This document shows positions 34,234 to 41,989 of a DNA stretch of 64,000 nt, in pieces. A program made the translations under genes and the position numbers. Numbering within the stretch: position 1 is the stretch's first letter; every line of letters begins with the position of its first letter. The notes below the pieces were generated by a model. That model was given only the letters and a program-made list of their open reading frames with translations. It was not told the origin of the DNA and did no database searches. Source of the DNA: Pontiella sulfatireligans (GTDB taxonomy: Bacteria; Verrucomicrobiota; Kiritimatiellia; Kiritimatiellales; Pontiellaceae); NCBI RefSeq assembly GCF_900890705.1, contig NZ_CAAHFH010000002.1, positions 2,303,458 through 2,367,457 of the forward strand, given 5' to 3'.

Positions 34234-35648
34234 AGAAAATCGTCGATATTTTCCTCTCACTGAAATTGACGGTGGTGTTGCTGGCGCTGAGCATGGTGCT
34301 GGTGTTCGCCGGTACGCTGGCGCAGGTGGACAAGGGCATCTGGACGGTGGTGGATCAATACTTCCGCTGCATCATTGCCTGGATCGACCTGCCGGTCTTT
34401 TTCCCGCGCATGTGGGACATCCCGAATATCCGGATTCCGTTTCCGGGCGGCTATCTGATTGGCTGGCTGCTGGTCATTAACCTGATCACCGTGCACTGGG
34501 CGAGTTTCAAGGTCCAAGTCAACGGCGGGCGGCGTATTGCGGGGCTGCTGATGCTTTTGCTGGGCGTCGTCGTCACGTTGGGCGTCATGTTCGGCTGGGG
34601 CGCCGCCTCGGTGGCGGCCACGGAAAGCGATGCCTTCTGGCGCGTGTTCCTGCGTTTGGGGCGCGGCAGTCTGGCGGCGGTTGTATTCTACATAGCCTGC
34701 GTTCTCCTCTACCGCAAACGCGCGGGCATGGTGCTCCTGCACGGGGGCATCCTGTTCCTCATGGTTGGCGAATTCATGACGGCCATGTTTGCCGTCGAGG
34801 CCCGCATGACCATCAAAGAGGGTGAAACGGTCAACTATATCGACCACTCGCAGCAACTGGAAATTGCTTTTACAGAGGTATCCAATCCCGACCACGACAC
34901 GGTAACCGTGCTCCCGCAGCGCAGCCTCAAGGAAGGCGCAGTCATTGCTTCGGAGCAGCTGCCGTTCGACGTGAAGATCAACCGCTATTATGTGAACTCG
35001 AACCGGCCGCAGCCGCTGGATTCCGTTCCGGACCGGGCTCGCAGCCTCTATCCGAAATACGAGGGCTACGGCTCGCGCCTGTATGTGGCCGAACAGTCTG
35101 AGGTGAGCGGCGCAACCGGCGCAATGAACGCCCCGTCGGTCGATGTCGAGCTGTTCGACCGCACCAGCGGCGCATCGCTCGGCCGCTATATTCTGAGCCT
35201 CTGGTTCTATCCCAACTTTGTGCAGCGCACCTGGGACATGCCCACCCGCATCAAGCTGGCCGGCAAGGAATACGAGGTCTACCTGCGCTTTCGCCGGGAA
35301 TACCTCACTTCGCCGAGCGGCAGCCCTTTCTCGATCAAGCTGCTCGATTTCGTGCACGAAAAATATGAAGGCACACAGATGCCCAAGGATTTTGCCAGCC
35401 AGATCCTGCTGGTCAATGAAGGAGACGACATCGACCGCGAGCTGCGCATTTGGATGAATAATCCGCTGCGCTACGCCCGGCGGACGTTCTATCAGTCCGG
35501 TTATCTGCCCGACGACAGCGGCACCGTGCTGCAGGTGGTGCGAAACGACAGCTGGATGATTCCATATCTCGCGTGCATGATTGTATTTGTGGGTATGACT
35601 GCGCAGTTCCTGCAGTCGCTGCGCCGCTACCAGAGGAGCGATGACTAA
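34230..35648 (+). CDS. resB: ResB-like cytochrome c biogenesis protein
   Basis: System II heme-delivery membrane protein that works with CcsA/ResC to attach heme to apocytochrome c outside the membrane. Start is TTG 34230, overlapping the previous stop by 4 bp with TTGGAGG 11 bp upstream. Four membrane helices are visible: near residues 10-30, 72-90, 103-125 and the last at about 445-465. A large periplasmic beta domain lies between and contains EGETVNYIDHSQQLEIAF and NNPLRYARRTFYQSGY, the ResB hallmark near the last helix. 472 residues is normal. It overlaps CcsA by one base. Confidence 0.88.
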   Translation: MKKIVDIFLSLKLTVVLLALSMVLVFAGTLAQVDKGIWTVVDQYFRCIIAWIDLPVFFPRMWDIPNIRIPFPGGYLIGWLLVINLITVHWASFKVQVNGGRRIAGLLMLLLGVVVTLGVMFGWGAASVAATESDAFWRVFLRLGRGSLAAVVFYIACVLLYRKRAGMVLLHGGILFLMVGEFMTAMFAVEARMTIKEGETVNYIDHSQQLEIAFTEVSNPDHDTVTVLPQRSLKEGAVIASEQLPFDVKINRYYVNSNRPQPLDSVPDRARSLYPKYEGYGSRLYVAEQSEVSGATGAMNAPSVDVELFDRTSGASLGRYILSLWFYPNFVQRTWDMPTRIKLAGKEYEVYLRFRREYLTSPSGSPFSIKLLDFVHEKYEGTQMPKDFASQILLVNEGDDIDRELRIWMNNPLRYARRTFYQSGYLPDDSGTVLQVVRNDSWMIPYLACMIVFVGMTAQFLQSLRRYQRSDD

Positions 35649-37411
35649 TGCGGAAAATAATCATCAATACGGTTGTCGTTTTGTTTGCGGTTTGGTTTTT
35701 CCAGAATGGCGTAAAGCTGCCGAAGGAAAGTGCGGACGAGTTTCAGGTCAATGCCTTTGGGCACCTTCCGGTAAAATACCAAGGGCGCAAGAAGCCGATC
35801 GATACGCTGGCGCGCAACTTTCTGACCGTGCTCTCGAACAAGCAGTCCGTTCGCGTGGACGGCGAAAAGGTTTCGGCGACCAAATGGTTGCTCGACAATA
35901 TTGCTGGGCGGCCCGAGGCGATGGACTATCAAGTCTTCCGCATCGAAAACATGGATGTGCTCTCCAGCCTCGGCCTCGAAGAGCGCAAGCGCTTCCGCTA
36001 TTCCTACCGCGAAATCCTCCCCAAAATCGGAGCGTTAGACGCCGCATCCCGCTCCGCCTACGCCAAAAGCGATAAAGAGCGCGACCTCTACGACAAGCAG
36101 GTCATGAAGGTGGCCAACAAGTTTTACCTCTACCAAAACTTTATGTCCGCCTTCGAAGATCCGTCGTCCATGCCGCAGGACCAGCTGCTTCCCACGGCGC
36201 AGCGCTACATGCAGCTGGAAAAATATTCCATTCCGCTGGTCATTCCCCCCAACGCCGGAAGCTCCAAGTGGCGGCCGCTGATGAGCGCGCTGCTGGCCAA
36301 CCATCCGGCGATGCAGACCATGGGCCACGTGGGCGCCCCCGACCCGATGGCCGTTAATTTTGGCGTGATGCTCGCCGCCTACCGCGAAGGCCGCGTTGAG
36401 CTGTTCAACGATACGCTTTACGAATACGGCGCCCTGGTGCAGGCCGAGAATCCGGCCGTCTTCGAAAAGCTCTCCTTCGAAACCTTCTACAACCGCTTTG
36501 GCGCCTTTATGAAGTCGGCGCAGCTCTATCTGCTCGTCTTCGTGATCAGCTGCTTCGGCTGGCTGGCGCGCAAACGCGGGCCGATCAGCGCGGCGTTGGC
36601 GCTGATGATCTGCGCCTTCATCCCGCACACCTTCGCCATCATTGCGCGGTGCTTCCTTTCTGGCTATCCGCCGGTCACCAACCTGTACTCCTCCGCCATT
36701 TTCATCGGCTGGGCCTCCGTGCTCGCCGGCATCGTGCTGGAGGCGGTCTACCGCAAGGCCGACGGCATGGGCAACTTGGTCGGCGGCATTGCCGGCTTCG
36801 TTACGCTGCTGATTGCCCATTTCCTCGCCGGCGACGGCGATACGATGGAGCAGATGCGCGCCGTGCTCGACACTCGCTTCTGGCTGGCCACGCACGTCAT
36901 CACCGTCACCCTCGGCTACATGGCTACCTTCGTGGCCGGCACCATCGGCGTTTTCTACATTGCTGCAGGCCTTTTGACCCGTCGGGTCGACGAGGCCACC
37001 AACGCAAACATGGTGCGCATGATGTACGGCACCGTCTGCTTCGCTCTGCTGCTCAGCTTTGTCGGCACCGTTCTCGGCGGCCTTTGGGCCGACGATTCGT
37101 GGGGTCGCTTCTGGGGATGGGACCCCAAGGAAAACGGCGCGCTGCTGATCGTTATCTGGAATGCCATCCTGCTGCACGCCCGCTACGGGAAAATGGTGGG
37201 CAACCGCGGCTTCGCCGTCATGGCCGTTGCCGGCAACATCGTTACCGCCTGGTCGTGGTTCGGCGTCAACCAGCTCAGCGTCGGCCTGCACTCCTACGGC
37301 TTCACGCAGTCCGCCACCTTTTGGCTTCTCGTTTTCGTCATAACCCAACTCGCCGTCATCTTCGCCGGCCTCCTGCCTTCCAAGGTTTGGAAAAGCGGGC
37401 AAGAGGGCTAG
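35648..37411 (+). CDS. ccsA: CcsA/ResC-like cytochrome c biogenesis protein
   Basis: Partner of ResB in System II. 587 residues; ATG 35648 overlaps the ResB stop by one base. A first helix (residues 3-20) is followed by a long periplasmic domain of about 270 residues (with FGHLPVKYQGRKKPIDTLAR) before the core of eight helices. The heme-handling WWD motif is present as WADDSWGRFWGWDPKENGAL; the conserved His residues lie near RCFLSGYPPVTNLYSS and in ARYGKMVGN. The long N-terminal domain is as expected for the ResC-type fusions found in Bacteroidetes and PVC bacteria. The gene ends the operon; a convergent hybrid kinase follows. Confidence 0.9.
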   Translation: MRKIIINTVVVLFAVWFFQNGVKLPKESADEFQVNAFGHLPVKYQGRKKPIDTLARNFLTVLSNKQSVRVDGEKVSATKWLLDNIAGRPEAMDYQVFRIENMDVLSSLGLEERKRFRYSYREILPKIGALDAASRSAYAKSDKERDLYDKQVMKVANKFYLYQNFMSAFEDPSSMPQDQLLPTAQRYMQLEKYSIPLVIPPNAGSSKWRPLMSALLANHPAMQTMGHVGAPDPMAVNFGVMLAAYREGRVELFNDTLYEYGALVQAENPAVFEKLSFETFYNRFGAFMKSAQLYLLVFVISCFGWLARKRGPISAALALMICAFIPHTFAIIARCFLSGYPPVTNLYSSAIFIGWASVLAGIVLEAVYRKADGMGNLVGGIAGFVTLLIAHFLAGDGDTMEQMRAVLDTRFWLATHVITVTLGYMATFVAGTIGVFYIAAGLLTRRVDEATNANMVRMMYGTVCFALLLSFVGTVLGGLWADDSWGRFWGWDPKENGALLIVIWNAILLHARYGKMVGNRGFAVMAVAGNIVTAWSWFGVNQLSVGLHSYGFTQSATFWLLVFVITQLAVIFAGLLPSKVWKSGQEG

Positions 37412-37439
37412 CGGTTCGGTCTTTGCCGGAAGCGCTTGC

Positions 37440-39185
37440 TCAAACCGTGTAGGACTCGGCGGCGTATTTGTTGATCAGCTTGATGAGCTGCTTTTGGTTG
37501 ATCGGTTTTGAAATATAGTCGGTCATGCCGCTGTCGATGCATTTCTTCCGATCGTCCTTCATGGCGTTCGCCGTGATGGCAATGATGGGAATGTCGCAGT
37601 GCGGATCGCGCAAAGCCCGGATCTTGCGGGTGGCTTCGAAGCCGTCCATGACCGGCATTTCACAGTCCATGAACATGATGTCGTAGTGTTCTTTTCGAAT
37701 TTGCAGGACGGCGTCCCTTCCGTTGTCGGCGGTGTCGACCCTGCATCCGGCTTTGGCAAGAATGGCGGCCCCGACTTTTTGGTTTACCTTGTTGTCCTCT
37801 ACGAGCAGCACACGCGCCCCTTTGCGAAGAAGGGTGTCGAGCGCTAAGATGGCTTCCGAGTTGTTCGCCTGGGGCAGAGAGAGGTTGAAGTAGAAGGTTG
37901 AACCTTCGCCTTCTGAACTGTCCAGCCCAATAACGCCCCCCATCAGCTCCACCTGCCGCTTGCAAATGGCCAGCCCGAGGCTGGGTTCTCCATGGCGCCG
38001 CTGATCTGCCGCGCCCGCTTCAAAGAGGGAATCCTGCTTCTCGGCAGGAATGCCGATGCCGGTATCAATCACCTGGAAGTTGAGCCCTGCGCCTGATGGA
38101 GTTATGGAGCGGCATTCAATGTTGAGCATTACTGAGCCTTGGTGGGTGTATTTAATCGCGTTGTCCAGCAGGGTTGCGAGCGCCTGCTCAACCAATCTTT
38201 CGTCGCCGATAAGGTAGAGCGGGACGCTGCTCTGGCACTGGCATGCCAAGTTGATGCAGGATGCATCGGCGAGGGGTTGAAAGCGCTGCTGGAACTTCTT
38301 GCACATTTCCCGGATATCAAAAGGTTCCAGCAGGAGCTCCATCTGGCCGGATTCGATTTTGGCAATATCGAGCACATGGTTGATGAGCTCCAGTAGTCCC
38401 GCGGAGGATTGCTGGATGATTTCAATGTAGTTTTCACGTTCGTTGGTTAGATGTTTTTCGTTCAGCAGCTGCGCCATTCCGACAATGTCGTTGAGCGGGG
38501 TGCGGATGCCTCGACTCATGCCCGCAAGGAATCTGCTTTTGCTCTGACTGGAGCGTTCAGCCAATTTTTGTGCGTTTTCGGCCATCTCTTTAGAGTCTTC
38601 AGCCAGCTGCCGCGCGGCATGGATTTTTTCTTCGGCTTCCTTGCGCAGCGTGATGTCGCGGACATGCAGCTGCAATGCCTGATGCCCGCCGCGCTGCTGA
38701 AGGCAGCCGGTCATTTCAACGGGAACCACGCAGCCGTCCGCGGTCTGGAGTGCTCCTTCGTATCGCTGCCGCCCGCCCGCGAACCATTCCTGCAGCTTTC
38801 CGGAGACTTCGTTTCGCAGCGTGGTTGGGGCAAGGTCGTTGATGGATTGAGTCAGCAGCGTCCGCTTGTCCACCTGGACGGCCTCGCAGGCACACGTATT
38901 GGCCTTAATGATTTTCCCGCCATCGTCTACCAGAAAAATTGCATCCGGCGAGTTTTCGAAAAGGTCGCGCAGGTGCGCCGCGCTGTCGAGATGCCGCCGG
39001 GCCTCCTTGGCCATTTCTTTTTGGAGTTCTTGATTGCGGTAAAGGATGAGCAGGATGATGGACGCGGCAAGGGCTCCCGTTATGTAGGCCGGCGCCGATG
39101 CCGCACAGGCGGTCGCACCGGCGAATATCGCCAGCGTTATAACGGCCGTTTTTATAAAAGATAGTTCAGTTTTCTGGTGTTGCAC
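37440..39185 (-). CDS. Hybrid histidine kinase homologue lacking the acceptor histidine
   Basis: 581 residues from GTG 39185, which has AAAAGGGA upstream. Two membrane helices (about 12-45) precede a PAS domain (70-190, LFENSPDAIFLVDDGGKII) and a coiled linker. The DHp helix should read SHE-x-RTP but reads GMSRGIRTPLNDIVG: Arg225 replaces the phospho-acceptor His and Gly the catalytic Glu (codons CGA and GGC). The HATPase domain is intact (LLDNAIKYT, DTGIGIPAEK, SLGLAICKRQ). The receiver has D507 in MFMDCEMPVMDG and Lys in ISKPIN. It could therefore bind ATP but not autophosphorylate on this His; an allosteric or scaffold role is inferred. Confidence 0.85.
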   Translation of the reverse strand: MQHQKTELSFIKTAVITLAIFAGATACAASAPAYITGALAASIILLILYRNQELQKEMAKEARRHLDSAAHLRDLFENSPDAIFLVDDGGKIIKANTCACEAVQVDKRTLLTQSINDLAPTTLRNEVSGKLQEWFAGGRQRYEGALQTADGCVVPVEMTGCLQQRGGHQALQLHVRDITLRKEAEEKIHAARQLAEDSKEMAENAQKLAERSSQSKSRFLAGMSRGIRTPLNDIVGMAQLLNEKHLTNERENYIEIIQQSSAGLLELINHVLDIAKIESGQMELLLEPFDIREMCKKFQQRFQPLADASCINLACQCQSSVPLYLIGDERLVEQALATLLDNAIKYTHQGSVMLNIECRSITPSGAGLNFQVIDTGIGIPAEKQDSLFEAGAADQRRHGEPSLGLAICKRQVELMGGVIGLDSSEGEGSTFYFNLSLPQANNSEAILALDTLLRKGARVLLVEDNKVNQKVGAAILAKAGCRVDTADNGRDAVLQIRKEHYDIMFMDCEMPVMDGFEATRKIRALRDPHCDIPIIAITANAMKDDRKKCIDSGMTDYISKPINQKQLIKLINKYAAESYTV

Positions 39186-39293
39186 GTGGTTTCCCTTTTC
39201 ATTGTGCGTGTGCAACACTTTAAGCACTATCCATACCACCTCCGGATTGAATGCGGATAGGCTGGCACCTTTTTCCGGCTTTTGGGGTGAGCC

Positions 39294-39328
39294 AAAAAAA
39301 AAAGCTCTGTCGCTTGCGCAACAGAGCT
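39294..39328 (-). terminator. Intrinsic terminator of tRNA-His
   Basis: On the minus strand AGCTCTGT (39328-39321) pairs with ACAGAGCT (39310-39303), followed by a run of ten or more T. It lies 8 bp after the CCA end. Confidence 0.9.
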
Positions 39329-39335
39329 TGAAACT

Positions 39336-39413
39336 TGGGGTGAAAGACGGGATTTGAACCCGCGGCCTCCTGAACCACAATCAGGCGCTCTAACCAACTG
39401 AGCTACAATCACC
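39336..39413 (-). tRNA. tRNA-His (anticodon GUG)
   Basis: On the minus strand the sequence folds as a tRNA: D-arm GCTCAGTTGGTTAGAGC, anticodon arm CCTGA-TTGTGGT-TCAGG with anticodon GTG (39378 region), T-arm GCGGG-TTCAAAT-CCCGT, and encoded CCA end at 39336. The extra G-1 at 39413 opposite discriminator C73 is the tRNA-His identity pair. The acceptor stem GTGATTG/CTTTCAC has two adjacent T-T mismatches, at pairs 5-68 and 6-67. A strong terminator follows. Confidence 0.93.
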
Positions 39414-39595
39414 ACTCGAAGGAGACGCAAAAGATAGCGTTACCGCATAGAAAATCAACCGTTTTTCGCGGAAAAGTTGATTGAGCGAGTTGCCTCGCAT
39501 TAAACGGCTCCGCGGATTTGCAGCGGAGCGGCTTTGGCTGGGGTGCTGTTTCCGAGGGGTTGGCTCTTTTCGAGATAGGTTTTTTTACGTAGCAT

Positions 39596-39611
39596 GCATT
39601 GATTAATGCAA
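39596..39611. promoter_or_regulatory. Palindrome upstream of the Sel1 gene
   Basis: TGCATT-GATT-AATGCA is a perfect 6-bp-arm dyad 17 bp before the GTG start. It overlaps the expected promoter or leader and may be an operator. Confidence 0.35.
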
Positions 39612-39627
39612 TGCGTGGGGGTTGGGT

Positions 39628-41022
39628 GTGAGAAGGGTACTCTGCAGTATATTGATCGGTGCGTCCGTGCTTGCGGTGAAGGGGCAGGGGACGGTGGCGT
39701 TTGAGCAGTTGCGCGCGCGCGCTGAAAACGGATTTCCTGCGGCTCAATATAATTTGGCCGTGATGTACGAGTCGGGCGATGGGGTTGCCCAGAATTTTAA
39801 GAAGGCGGTGGAGTGGTATCGCAAGGCGGCCGAGGCGGAGTATCCAGAGGCGCAGTATAATCTCGGGGTGTGCTGCCTTGCTGGACGCGGCGTGGCGCTG
39901 GACGAGGCTCTTGGTGCGGCGTGGTTCCAAAAAGCGGCGGTCAACGGCAACGAGCGCGCCCAGCATAATCTAGGCTATTGCTATTTTGCCGGTCGGGGCG
40001 TTTCGCAAAATTACCAGCGGGCGGTTTTGTGGTTCGAAAAGGCGGCACGGCAGGGCGACCCCGATGCTCAGTATAACCTTGGTTTGTGTCATGCCGAGGG
40101 GAAGGGAACAACGCAGAATGCGGCCAAGGCCGTCAAGCTCTACACCGCGGCGGCCCGGCAGGGCCACTCCGAGGCGCTGTATGCCTTGGGTTGCTGCTAC
40201 TTGACGGGAACGGGTATTGAGCCCGATGCCGTTCGTGCGGTGACCTGCTATGAAAAGGCCGCTAATTCCGGCTACGCAAAGGCGCAGTACAGCTTGGCGG
40301 TCTGCCTCCAAAAGGGCGCGGGCACTCCTCAGAACCTTCAAAAGGCGTTGCTCCGTTTTGTTCAAGCGGCTGAGCAAGGGGATGTGGATGCGGAATACGG
40401 CCTCGCCCTCTGCTACGCCGAAGGCATGGGAGCCGATCAAGATCCGGTCAAGGCGGTTGAGTTTTTCCGCAAGGCGGCCGGCCGGGGCCATGTCGAGGCC
40501 CAGTGCGAGTTGGGCTATTGTTTCAGCGACGGGCAGGGGGTGGAGCAGAGCCATGAAAAGGCGGTGGAATGGTTTCGGCTGGCAGCGGAGCAGGGGCATG
40601 CCGACGCTCAGTTCAGGTTGGGGTTCTGCTATTTCAAAGGCACGGGCGTGTCGCAGAAGAAAAGCGTGGCGGCGGACTGGTTTCTTAAGGCGGCGGGGCA
40701 GGGTTCTTCCACGGCATGCTACAACCTAGGCATTTGCTATGAAGAGGGGGAGGGCGTGCCCCTGAATCCAGCGAAGGCGGCTCAGTGGTATCTTGAGTCG
40801 GCCAAGCTCGGACTCGGCTATGGCCAGGAGGCGGTGAGCCTTTGCTGTTTTATGGGAAACGGGCTGCCCCAAAGTAAAGTGGACGGCTATGCTTGGGCGC
40901 TGTTGGCGGCGGGCAACGGATGCGATGCACTGGATAACGAGCACATCCGTGCGTTGGAGGACAACGAGCGCTCTGCCGGACGTGAACGGGCCGATGCGCT
41001 GCTGGCCACGATGCCTCAGTAG
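39628..41022 (+). CDS. Sel1-repeat protein, exported
   Basis: 464 residues from GTG 39628 (TTG 39622 is an in-frame alternative, GGGGG just upstream). A short signal peptide MRRVLCSILIGASVLAVKG precedes at least eleven Sel1 repeats of 36 residues, with units such as AQYNLAVMYESGDGVAQN, AQYNLGLCHAEGKGTTQN and ADAQFRLGFCYFKGTGVSQK; each is two short helices. These alpha-solenoids bind proteins or peptidoglycan and usually act as envelope adaptors. Nearly every repeat has Cys in the second helix (LGxCY), an unusually high number for the family. Confidence 0.88.
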   Translation: MRRVLCSILIGASVLAVKGQGTVAFEQLRARAENGFPAAQYNLAVMYESGDGVAQNFKKAVEWYRKAAEAEYPEAQYNLGVCCLAGRGVALDEALGAAWFQKAAVNGNERAQHNLGYCYFAGRGVSQNYQRAVLWFEKAARQGDPDAQYNLGLCHAEGKGTTQNAAKAVKLYTAAARQGHSEALYALGCCYLTGTGIEPDAVRAVTCYEKAANSGYAKAQYSLAVCLQKGAGTPQNLQKALLRFVQAAEQGDVDAEYGLALCYAEGMGADQDPVKAVEFFRKAAGRGHVEAQCELGYCFSDGQGVEQSHEKAVEWFRLAAEQGHADAQFRLGFCYFKGTGVSQKKSVAADWFLKAAGQGSSTACYNLGICYEEGEGVPLNPAKAAQWYLESAKLGLGYGQEAVSLCCFMGNGLPQSKVDGYAWALLAAGNGCDALDNEHIRALEDNERSAGRERADALLATMPQ

Positions 41023-41045
41023 GTGCGTTCGGCGGTTCTTCCAAA

Positions 41046-41070
41046 CAAAAAAGCCCGCTCTCGGCGGGCT
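41046..41070 (-). terminator. Intrinsic terminator of the small lipoprotein gene
   Basis: On the minus strand AGCCCGC-CGAGA-GCGGGCT is followed by TTTTTTG (41051-41046). It lies 26 bp past the stop of the 41096 gene. Confidence 0.8.
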
Positions 41071-41095
41071 CTCGGCGTATAAACAAGGAATGGGC

Positions 41096-41266
41096 CTATT
41101 GCGACAGGCCGGGGATGGAGCGCGAGCCTTCCCACGATTGGGGCGTGTTCCAGGGCATGTCGGAATATTCCTGTTCGTCCCGGTAGTCGTCGTTGGTGGC
41201 GCAGCCGGCCAGCACGATTGTAGCGGCGGCAAGAATCAGAGATAAGGCTATGGATGGTTTTTTCAT
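41096..41266 (-). CDS. Small lipoprotein, 56 residues
   Basis: Minus-strand frame from ATG 41266 to TAG 41098-41096. It encodes a complete lipoprotein: signal MKKPSIALSLILAAATIVLA, lipobox LAGC with Cys near residue 22, then a short polar, Asp/Glu-rich mature part ending NTPQSWEGSRSIPGLSQ. The mature peptide is only about 35 residues, similar in size to entericidin-like peptides but without likeness in sequence. The start codon lies 4 bp after the U-tract of the upstream HU terminator and has no ribosome-binding site, so expression may depend on read-through of that hairpin. Confidence 0.7.
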   Translation of the reverse strand: MKKPSIALSLILAAATIVLAGCATNDDYRDEQEYSDMPWNTPQSWEGSRSIPGLSQ

Positions 41267-41270
41267 GAGT

Positions 41271-41301
41271 AAAAAAGAACCGCCCCGACAAGCCGGGGCG
41301 G
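41271..41301 (-). terminator. Intrinsic terminator of the second HU gene / possible attenuator
   Basis: Minus strand: CCGCCCCG-GCTTGT-CGGGGCGG followed by TTCTTTTTT. The 8-bp GC stem is strong. It separates HU from the small lipoprotein whose ATG follows at once. Confidence 0.9.
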
Positions 41302-41323
41302 CATCTATTCAAAAACGAAATGC

Positions 41324-41602
41324 TTAGAGCACAGCGTCTTTAGCAGCTTTTGCAATGCGGAACTTCAGAACGGTTTTAGCCGCAATCTGAATGGTTTCGC
41401 CAGTGGCCGGGTTGCGACCCATGCGGGCTGCGCGGTCAACCTTAACGAGCTTGCCGAGGCCAGGAATGGTAAAGCCGTCAGCAGCGCCTTCGTATGCGAG
41501 CTCTGCGAGGCCCTCGAGGGCGTCTTTTGCCTGAACTTTAGTGATGTCTGCTTTTTCTGCAACCGCTGCAATGATCTGTGATTTAGTCATAGGTTTTCCC
41601 AT
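41324..41602 (-). CDS. HU/IHF-family DNA-binding protein 2
   Basis: 92-residue paralogue of the 11195 protein. ATG 41602 has GAGGAGA 7 bp upstream and starts MGKPMTKSQIIAAVAEKADI. The arm region reads VDRAARMGRNPATGETIQI. The central GFTIPGLGKLVKV block matches the first HU (GFTIPGIGKLIKH). Like the other, it has its own promoter and strong terminator. Two HU-type genes in 30 kb suggest separate regulation of the two forms. Confidence 0.93.
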   Translation of the reverse strand: MGKPMTKSQIIAAVAEKADITKVQAKDALEGLAELAYEGAADGFTIPGLGKLVKVDRAARMGRNPATGETIQIAAKTVLKFRIAKAAKDAVL

Positions 41603-41676
41603 TGTGTAATCTCCTCGAGCTTTCCTGGTTAATTCCAACACAGCCGTCCGACTCCGTATCGGATCAGCAAAGAAAA

Positions 41677-41705
41677 TTACTAGGGTATTCCTTTCTGCTT
41701 AGCAA
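41677..41705 (-). promoter_or_regulatory. Promoter of the second HU gene
   Basis: Minus strand TTGCTA (41705-41700), 17-bp spacer, TAGTAA (41682-41677); leader about 70 nt with a small CCGA/TCGG hairpin. Confidence 0.5.
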
Positions 41706-41989
41706 TAGGAAAATACACGAAAAACCAATATTCATAGGGGTGGAGTTAGGGTTTTGTGTGTTGAGGCAGGTAAAGCGATTAAGGCGATCATATTATCTGG
41801 TCTTTTGTCGCCTTCCGGCTTGCGCGCTCCGATCCAATCTGTTTCCATTTCGCTGACGGGCGATGATATGCCACATGCAGATCGTTCGGCGGGTTGCGGT
41901 CTGGAGTTGAAAGTCGGGGCTGCGCCTCATGGGAAACTGTTCTTCGGACATGGTTTTGAAGGGCGGTTTGTTTTTGTAAAAGGTTATGA
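41706..41989. other. Intergenic region upstream of the Mrp operon
   Basis: About 280 bp between divergent HU and mrpA. An 83-codon plus-strand frame (41754-42005) overlaps the mrpA start and has no ribosome-binding site or known domain, so it is not called. The mrpA promoter must lie here, but no clear -35/-10 pair was found. Confidence 0.4.

Noticed and set aside
36035-37402. 455-codon minus-strand frame opposite ccsA
   Set aside because: Mirror of the ccsA frame with a run of Glu/Gly/Asn/His typical of antisense reading.
34230-37411. Complex I or NrfI-type fusion
   Set aside because: Two separate genes with ResB hallmark and WWD motif respectively; this is ordinary System II cytochrome c assembly.
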